DNA of 64,000 bases from Massilia sp. Mn16-1_5 (GTDB taxonomy: Bacteria > Pseudomonadota > Gammaproteobacteria > Burkholderiales > Burkholderiaceae_D). Made by a program: the position numbers and the translations under genes. Shown in pieces: positions 59,075-64,000 of this stretch (its first letter is position 1; every line of letters begins with the position of its first letter). The notes below the pieces were generated by a model. It was not told the DNA's origin and searched no databases. It was given only the letters and a program-made list of their open reading frames with translations. The stretch spans positions 62,001 to 126,000 of the forward strand of contig NZ_PPXQ01000004.1 in assembly GCF_004798585.1 (NCBI RefSeq), read 5' to 3'.

Positions 59075-61600
59075 ATGACTTCGCCTCCGCACGATCCTGC
59101 ACCCGCCACACCCACCGCCTCCGCCCTGGGCGAAGCGATCGAGTCCAGCGTCTTTTCCTTTCTCCAGCACCGCATCCGCGACGTCATCTTCGTGCTCGAG
59201 GTGACGCCGCCGGAACGCTACCGCTTCATCTACGTGAACGCGGCCTTCGAAGCGACTACCGGCATTCCGCCTTCGGCGGTGGTCGGCAAGTGGGTCGAGG
59301 AAGTGATCCCGCCCGAATCGATCGCCCTGGTGCGCATGAACTACCGGCGCGCGCTCGACAGCGGCGCCAGTGTTCACTGGGACGAAATCTCGGAGTATCC
59401 GACCGGGCGCAAGGTGGGCGAAGTGACGGTGACGCCGGTTCCTGCAGCGGACGGCAAGGGCAGCATGTTGATCGGCACGGTGCACGACGTGACCGAGCGC
59501 CACCAGGCCCAGGCGCGCCTGGGCGAGCTGGAAGAACGCTCGCGCCTGGCGCTGGAGGCCGCGGGCGCGGGCTCTTTCGACTGGCATGCCGCGGACAATC
59601 TGGTCTTCGTCTCCGAGAAATGCCGTCAGCTGCTCGGCTTTGCCTCGGACAGCTACGACCTCGACACCCTGAAGCTGCCGCGCCTGGTGCATCCCGACGA
59701 GCTGCCGCTGGCGCTCTCGACGCTCGCCGGGCTGCGCGCGGGCGCCACCGACACCTTTTCGCTGGAACTGCGCATGCGCCACCTGTACGGGCACTGGATC
59801 TGGCTGCGCTGCCAGGGCCGCGCCATGCGCGGCGCGGACGGCCGCCTGGCCCGGGTCTTTGGCGCCTGCTCCGACATCACGCGTGCGAAGGAGGCCGAGG
59901 AAGCGATGGAGCGCGCCTCGCTGGTGTTCGCGCACAGCAGCGATGCGATCGCCATTTCCGACAGCGCCGGCCGCATCATCATGATCAATCCGGGTTTTAC
60001 GCGCATGCGTGGCTACGAGCGCGACGAAATCATCGGCCAGACCGGCGAGGTCTACGACGCCGGCATGGAGCGCGAGGGCCGCCACGAGGCATTGCGCCTG
60101 CAGGCGCTGCAAACGGGACACGCCCAGGGCGAAGTTTGGAGCCGCCACAAGGATGGCCACCCGATCGCCGAGCAGCGCTCGCTGACCGCGGTGCGGGTCG
60201 CCGACGGCGCCGTGCGCCATTACATCGAGATCGCTAGCGACATCACCAAGGCCAAGAAGGACGAAGAGCTGCTCTGGCGCCAGGCGAACTATGACAGCCT
60301 GACCGGCCTGCCGAACCGCCACCTGTTCCTCGACCGGCTGCGCCAGGCGATCCGCAACACCCACCGCGGCGAGCACCCGGCCTTCTCGCTGCTGTACATC
60401 GACCTCGATCAGTTCAAGGAAGTCAACGACACGCTCGGGCACCCGGTCGGGGATCAGTTACTGAAAGAGGCGGCCCAGCGCCTGCTGCGCTGTACGCGCG
60501 AAACGGACACCGTGTCCCGGATCGGCGGCGACGAGTTCACGGTGCTGCTGGTCGACCTCGACAGCCTGGACAACGAAGATCCGCACGTGATCGAGCGCGT
60601 CGCGCACGATATCATCAGGGCGATGTCGGAGCCGTTCCTGATCGAGGGCGAAACCCTGCACGTCTCGGCCAGCATCGGCGTGACGCACTTTCCGGCCGAC
60701 GGCGGCGACGCCGACAGCCTCCTCAAGCACGCCGACCAGGCGATGTACGCGGCCAAGCACCTGGGCCGCAACCGCTTCGCCTACTTTTCGCCGGCGATGC
60801 AGGCGCGCGCCCAGGAGCGCCGCCGCACCAGCGAGGAACTGCGCCAGGCGATCGCACGCGAGGAGCTGCAAGTGCACTACCAGCCGATCGTCGAGCTGGC
60901 GACGGGACGGATCGTCAAGGCCGAGGCCCTGGTGCGCTGGCGCCATCCGGAGCGCGGCTGGGTCAGTCCGGTGGAATTCATTCCGCTGGCCGAGGAGACG
61001 GGCCTGATCTTCGATATCGGCGAATGGGTCTTCCGCACGGCGGTGACCGACGCTGCGCGCTGGCTGGGCGAGGGACGCGAGATCCAGGTCAGCATCAACG
61101 TCTCGCCGCTGCAGATCGCCAAGGGCGGCACCAGCTTCGCACGCTGCATGGACTTCCTCGCATCGCAGCGCCTGCCGCGCCACGCGATCGTGGTCGAGGT
61201 CACCGAAGGCACGCTGCTGCAGCACGACCGCAACGTGGAAGAGCGCCTGCGCGAACTCGAGGAATACGGACTGGCACTGGCGCTCGACGACTTCGGCACC
61301 GGCTATTCCTCGCTCTCCTACCTGCAGCAATACCGCTTCGAATTCCTGAAGATCGACCGCGCCTTCGTCGGCAACATGCAGACCGGCAGCCGCCAGCTGG
61401 CCCTGTGCCGCACCATCATCGCGATGGCGCATACGCTGGACATGCGTGTGATCTCGGAGGGTATCGCCGACGAACAGGCGGCCGAGCTGCTGCGCAACGC
61501 GGGCTGCGACTATGGCCAGGGCTTTTATTTTCACCAGCCGATGCCGGCGGCGTCATTCGAAGCGCTGCTGCGAGCGCGCGACCTGCCGGCGCGGCATTGA
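59075..61600 (+). CDS. PAS-PAS-PAS-GGDEF-EAL cyclic-di-GMP signalling protein
   Basis: An 841-residue soluble protein. Three PAS domains occupy about residues 30-400 (FEATTGIPPSAVVGKWV; LGELEERSRLALEAAGAGSFDW; NPGFTRMRGYERDEIIGQTG). A GGDEF domain follows with an intact RIGGDEF motif (GGDEF 484-488), so cyclase activity is possible. The EAL domain starts with EALVRWRHPERGW at 617, also intact, with LALDDFGTGYSSL further on. No membrane segment. It may both make and break cyclic-di-GMP. No direct gene neighbour link to the peptide island is seen. Confidence 0.92.
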   Translation: MTSPPHDPAPATPTASALGEAIESSVFSFLQHRIRDVIFVLEVTPPERYRFIYVNAAFEATTGIPPSAVVGKWVEEVIPPESIALVRMNYRRALDSGASVHWDEISEYPTGRKVGEVTVTPVPAADGKGSMLIGTVHDVTERHQAQARLGELEERSRLALEAAGAGSFDWHAADNLVFVSEKCRQLLGFASDSYDLDTLKLPRLVHPDELPLALSTLAGLRAGATDTFSLELRMRHLYGHWIWLRCQGRAMRGADGRLARVFGACSDITRAKEAEEAMERASLVFAHSSDAIAISDSAGRIIMINPGFTRMRGYERDEIIGQTGEVYDAGMEREGRHEALRLQALQTGHAQGEVWSRHKDGHPIAEQRSLTAVRVADGAVRHYIEIASDITKAKKDEELLWRQANYDSLTGLPNRHLFLDRLRQAIRNTHRGEHPAFSLLYIDLDQFKEVNDTLGHPVGDQLLKEAAQRLLRCTRETDTVSRIGGDEFTVLLVDLDSLDNEDPHVIERVAHDIIRAMSEPFLIEGETLHVSASIGVTHFPADGGDADSLLKHADQAMYAAKHLGRNRFAYFSPAMQARAQERRRTSEELRQAIAREELQVHYQPIVELATGRIVKAEALVRWRHPERGWVSPVEFIPLAEETGLIFDIGEWVFRTAVTDAARWLGEGREIQVSINVSPLQIAKGGTSFARCMDFLASQRLPRHAIVVEVTEGTLLQHDRNVEERLRELEEYGLALALDDFGTGYSSLSYLQQYRFEFLKIDRAFVGNMQTGSRQLALCRTIIAMAHTLDMRVISEGIADEQAAELLRNAGCDYGQGFYFHQPMPAASFEALLRARDLPARH

Positions 61601-61607
61601 GCGTAGT

Positions 61608-62249
61608 TCAGCGCAGGTCGGCCGTCTCGTAATAAACCGTCCCGGTCGCCGGCACCTGGCGCGCCAGCGCCGGCAGGTCGGCCTCCACGCCTTGCTTGGC
61701 GACCTCGACCGGACCGGCGGCCGGGCGGCCGAGCAGCACGATGTGCTCGAAGTCGGGCCGGCTGTCGACCAGCTTCACCAGGAAGCGGCCGACCGGCAGG
61801 TAGCGCGCGACCGTCTGCACGGCCGGCTGCGGCGACAGGGTGCGGTACAGGAGCACCTTCTCGACGACCAGCGCCGCATCGCGTTCGCGCGTGACGCCCT
61901 CGCGTTCGAAGTGGCCCTCGACCACGTTGGCGCGGAAGTTCTCCAGCGGCCGTGCACTGTCGGGCGCCAGCCGGTGCAGGGCGAAGGCTTCGGGTTCCAG
62001 CGTCCACAGGGCGGTCTTGCCGTCCAGGCGGGTGCGCATGGCGCGCTCCAGCGCCGGATCCGCGAAGCGCACTTTCAACACGACCTGGTTGTCGTGCGGC
62101 GCATGAAACAGCGGCAGGTGCGAGGCATACAGGCCCTCGCTGCCGCCGAACAGCACCATGCCGTGCACGCCGTGGCTGGGCTCGCGGGCGGCCAGTTGGA
62201 AGGGCAGGAGGAACAGGAAGAGGACGAGCAGGCGGCGTGCGAAGTGCAT
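61608..62249 (-). CDS. Hypothetical exported protein
   Basis: A 213-residue protein not recognised by family. The start at 62249 gives a Sec signal (MHFARRLLVLFLFLLPFQLAA). The rest has few cysteines and a DNQVVLKVRF and RPLENFRANVVEGHFERE type beta-rich sequence. It converges with the PAS-GGDEF-EAL gene (7 bp gap) and is divergent from the JmjC gene. An upstream longer frame starts before the signal and is rejected. Confidence 0.75.
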   Translation of the reverse strand: MHFARRLLVLFLFLLPFQLAAREPSHGVHGMVLFGGSEGLYASHLPLFHAPHDNQVVLKVRFADPALERAMRTRLDGKTALWTLEPEAFALHRLAPDSARPLENFRANVVEGHFEREGVTRERDAALVVEKVLLYRTLSPQPAVQTVARYLPVGRFLVKLVDSRPDFEHIVLLGRPAAGPVEVAKQGVEADLPALARQVPATGTVYYETADLR

Positions 62250-62392
62250 GGTGAACGATGGCCAAGGATGAAACCGTGCATGGTAGAAGTCATCGGCGCA
62301 CGAGTAAAGACAATTCGCCGCTTGAACAACTGGCTGATCGTCACGTGATGCGCTATGCTGCTGCCCCGATCGAAGAAACGCGGCGAGGAAGC

Positions 62393-63337
62393 ATGGTGGA
62401 GAAAGACGAGGCGCAGGAACCGGAAAACGCATTGGAGCGCCTGCCGCCCCTGCTGGCGACGACCCTGTCGGGCGCTGACGCCCAAAGCAAGCTGGAGGCA
62501 AGAGCGCGCCGCGACGCCCAGATGCGCGGCGTCGCGTCGATCGAGGCGATGCGCGCAGCGATCAAGGACGCCTCGCGACACTTGCCGGCCCTGGCCGCCA
62601 TCCCGCGCCTGGGCAAGCTCGACGCCGCCGCTTTCCGCCGCAAGGCCGCGGAGGGTTTGCCTTTCCTGATCCCGGGGCTGGCCGCACGCTGGCCGCTGGC
62701 TGCGCTCACTCCGGAAACCCTGCGCGAACGTTTTCCGGCGCTGCCGGTGCGCGCCCGCGTCGGCGACTACGTCAACACGGCCTTCGCGCCGGACCGCGCG
62801 ATGCAGGACATGTCGATGCGCGACTACCTCGACCTGGCGGCCAGCGGCGCCGAGGAACTGCCGCCTTACCTCGGCAACCTGGAATTGCGTGAACTGAACC
62901 GCTACTGCCACTGGCCGGCGTACTTCGACAAGCCCGGCCCGCCGCGCTTCTGGCTGGGCCCCGCGGGCACGGTAACGCCGCTGCATGCCGACTACGACGA
63001 CAACATTTTTGTACAGATCTGGGGCAGCAAGCGCATCTTCCTGGCGCCGCCGCATCACGACGTCTTCCTGTATCCGAAGGAGGCGAACGCGCTGCTGTTC
63101 GGCTCACCCTTCGATCCCGAAGCGCCGGACTACGAACGCTTCCCGCTGGCGCGCCAGGCGGCGCTGCTCGAACTGACGGTGCAGGCGGGCGACCTGCTCT
63201 ACGTGCCGGCCGGCTGGTATCACCAGGTGCGCTCGCTGACGTTTTCCCTGTCCTCGAACCGCTGGTCGCGCACCAGGCCGATGTTGCTCGACACGGCGCA
63301 GCGTGGAGGCGGGACTCCACCCTACGCATCGAGATAA
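62393..63337 (+). CDS. Cupin-8/JmjC-like Fe(II)/2-oxoglutarate oxygenase
   Basis: A 314-residue protein. The metal triad is His198-x-Asp200 (LHADYDDN) and His277 (GWYHQV); the WLGP...TPLHADYDDNIFVQIWGSKRIFLAPP segment is typical of JmjC/cupin-8 hydroxylases. The start at 62393 follows GAGGAA; an upstream ATG (62348) has no such site. An N-terminal ~70-residue helical part precedes the barrel. The last ~12 residues (RGGGTPPYASR) are encoded by a REP-like repeat. Likely hydroxylates a protein or small molecule; substrate unknown. Confidence 0.87.
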   Translation: MVEKDEAQEPENALERLPPLLATTLSGADAQSKLEARARRDAQMRGVASIEAMRAAIKDASRHLPALAAIPRLGKLDAAAFRRKAAEGLPFLIPGLAARWPLAALTPETLRERFPALPVRARVGDYVNTAFAPDRAMQDMSMRDYLDLAASGAEELPPYLGNLELRELNRYCHWPAYFDKPGPPRFWLGPAGTVTPLHADYDDNIFVQIWGSKRIFLAPPHHDVFLYPKEANALLFGSPFDPEAPDYERFPLARQAALLELTVQAGDLLYVPAGWYHQVRSLTFSLSSNRWSRTRPMLLDTAQRGGGTPPYASR

Positions 63338-63365
63338 TCGTAGAGTGGAGTCCTGACTCCACGCG
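63301..63365. repeat. REP-like inverted doublet at the end of the JmjC gene
   Basis: GCGTGGAGGCGGGACTCCAC plus CCTACG (63301-63326) and its approximate inverse CGTAGAGTGGAGTCCTGACT plus CCACGCG (63339-63365) face each other across 12 bp. The first copy lies inside the JmjC reading frame. The layout (GTAG...TGG-palindrome-CCACGC) resembles the repeats at 31.4 and 53.3 kb, though the core differs. Confidence 0.55.
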
Positions 63366-63387
63366 TTTCGCAATGTAGCCCGAAGGC

Positions 63388-64000
63388 CTAACGGTTGTCG
63401 TCGCGCTCGTCCACCTCGCGCTGGGTGCCGGTGTGCTCCGGCACGCGTGCGCGCGGCAGGTGCCAGTCGAAGCGTACGGCCAGCATGCGCAGGCCGAAGC
63501 AGAGCAGGGCGCCGGCGATCGCGGTCGGCGTGGTCGGCAGGTGCAGCGCGTCCCCGATCACGACGACCGCGGCACCGGCGAGCGCAGCCACCGCGTAGAT
63601 GTCGGACCGGAACACGGCCGGCACGTTCGACAGCAGCACGTCGCGCGCGATGCCGCCGCCGATCCCGGTGAGCATGCCGAGCAGGGCCGCCATCATCGGC
63701 TCCAGGCCATACACCAGCGCCTTCTGCGCGCCCGCCACGCAGAACAGCGCCAGCCCGACGGCGTCGAAAAACAGCACGGGACTGTGCAGGCGGTTGATCA
63801 GCGGGTACCAGAAGAAGATGACGACGCCGGCCAGCATCGAGACGGCGAGGTAGCGCCAGTCGCTGATCGCAGCCGGCGGCGCCGCGCCGATCAGCAGGTC
63901 GCGCACGATGCCGCCCGAGTTGGCGGCGACAAAGGACAGCACCAGCACCCCGAAGATGTCGAGGCGGCGGCGCGCGCCGGCGGTGGCGCCACTGAGGGCG
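63388..64000 (-). CDS. UPF0126/TRIC-family membrane protein (partial at window end)
   Basis: At least 203 residues are visible; the N-terminus runs off the window. The frame continues beyond the apparent start at 63948 to the edge, reading LSGATAGARRRLDIFGVLVLSFV, which is the first repeat of this family. About six to seven membrane helices come in two repeats: ANSGGIVRDLLIGAAPP and GIGGGIARDVLLSNVPAVF are the paired GGG/GGI-RD motifs of UPF0126 (bacterial TRIC-like) cation channels. The C-terminus is polar. Converges with the JmjC gene. Confidence 0.88.
   Translation of the reverse strand, partial: ALSGATAGARRRLDIFGVLVLSFVAANSGGIVRDLLIGAAPPAAISDWRYLAVSMLAGVVIFFWYPLINRLHSPVLFFDAVGLALFCVAGAQKALVYGLEPMMAALLGMLTGIGGGIARDVLLSNVPAVFRSDIYAVAALAGAAVVVIGDALHLPTTPTAIAGALLCFGLRMLAVRFDWHLPRARVPEHTGTQREVDERDDNR

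Overview
The window is high-GC DNA with dense, short-spaced operons and a betaproteobacterial gene set: an aerobic CoA-thioester aromatic pathway, a bacteriophytochrome, single-chain indolepyruvate ferredoxin oxidoreductase, and TonB/GH43 glycan use. This mixture suggests Oxalobacteraceae, perhaps the Massilia/Telluria/Duganella group. That placement is inference from gene content; no rRNA or tRNA gene was seen.

Layout. 1-4343 is the end of an operon that looks like 2-aminobenzoyl-CoA (anthranilate) or salicylyl-CoA degradation: C-terminus of a flavin monooxygenase/oxidoreductase, SDR, MarR, crotonase-like protein, acyl-CoA dehydrogenase, thioesterase and RidA. 4398-6698 is a bacteriophytochrome histidine kinase. 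6895-11979 holds a small stress-type protein, a FAD/Rieske oxidoreductase, a zinc alcohol dehydrogenase and a PoxB-like ThDP enzyme. 12095-22223 is a carbohydrate locus (LysR, two GH43 enzymes, CUT1 ABC transporter, TonB receptor) in which two transcription units share a 31-bp upstream element. 22297-25684 is an FAD oxidoreductase plus a periplasmic amidohydrolase.

25773-46730 is the striking part: what appears to be a self-contained peptide-secretion island. It has ten small genes whose products carry a double-glycine-type leader (nine with a common 26-residue version), arranged partly as a duplicated three-gene cassette. Export components are a C39-peptidase ABC transporter with two N-terminal cyclic-nucleotide-type domains, a parvulin-type PPIase without signal peptide, a TolC-like outer-membrane lipoprotein and an HlyD adaptor. 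Regulators are a sigma-54 activator, a PP2C phosphatase, a transmembrane Ser/Thr kinase, an FHA-GAF-HD-GYP protein and a membrane protein with two FHA domains. An SUMF1-like protein and two DUF4399 proteins are also present. Four sigma-54-type promoters with the same TGGCACGC core precede the peptide units, matching the sigma-54 activator in the locus. Intercistronic hairpins probably set peptide:machinery ratios. The set resembles the threonine-phosphorylation control of type VI secretion, but no type VI structural gene is present.

46711-64000 returns to accessory metabolism: ethanolamine ammonia-lyase EutBC with an NtrC-type palindrome just before eutB, a large FAD oxidoreductase, NUDIX, truncated haemoglobin, ABM monooxygenase, an SRAP/HMCES-type protein, indolepyruvate ferredoxin oxidoreductase divergent from an Lrp regulator, an MFS transporter, a PAS-GGDEF-EAL protein, a secreted hypothetical, a JmjC/cupin-8 protein and a truncated UPF0126/TRIC channel. 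REP-like palindromic repeats lie at 31.4, 53.3 and 63.3 kb.
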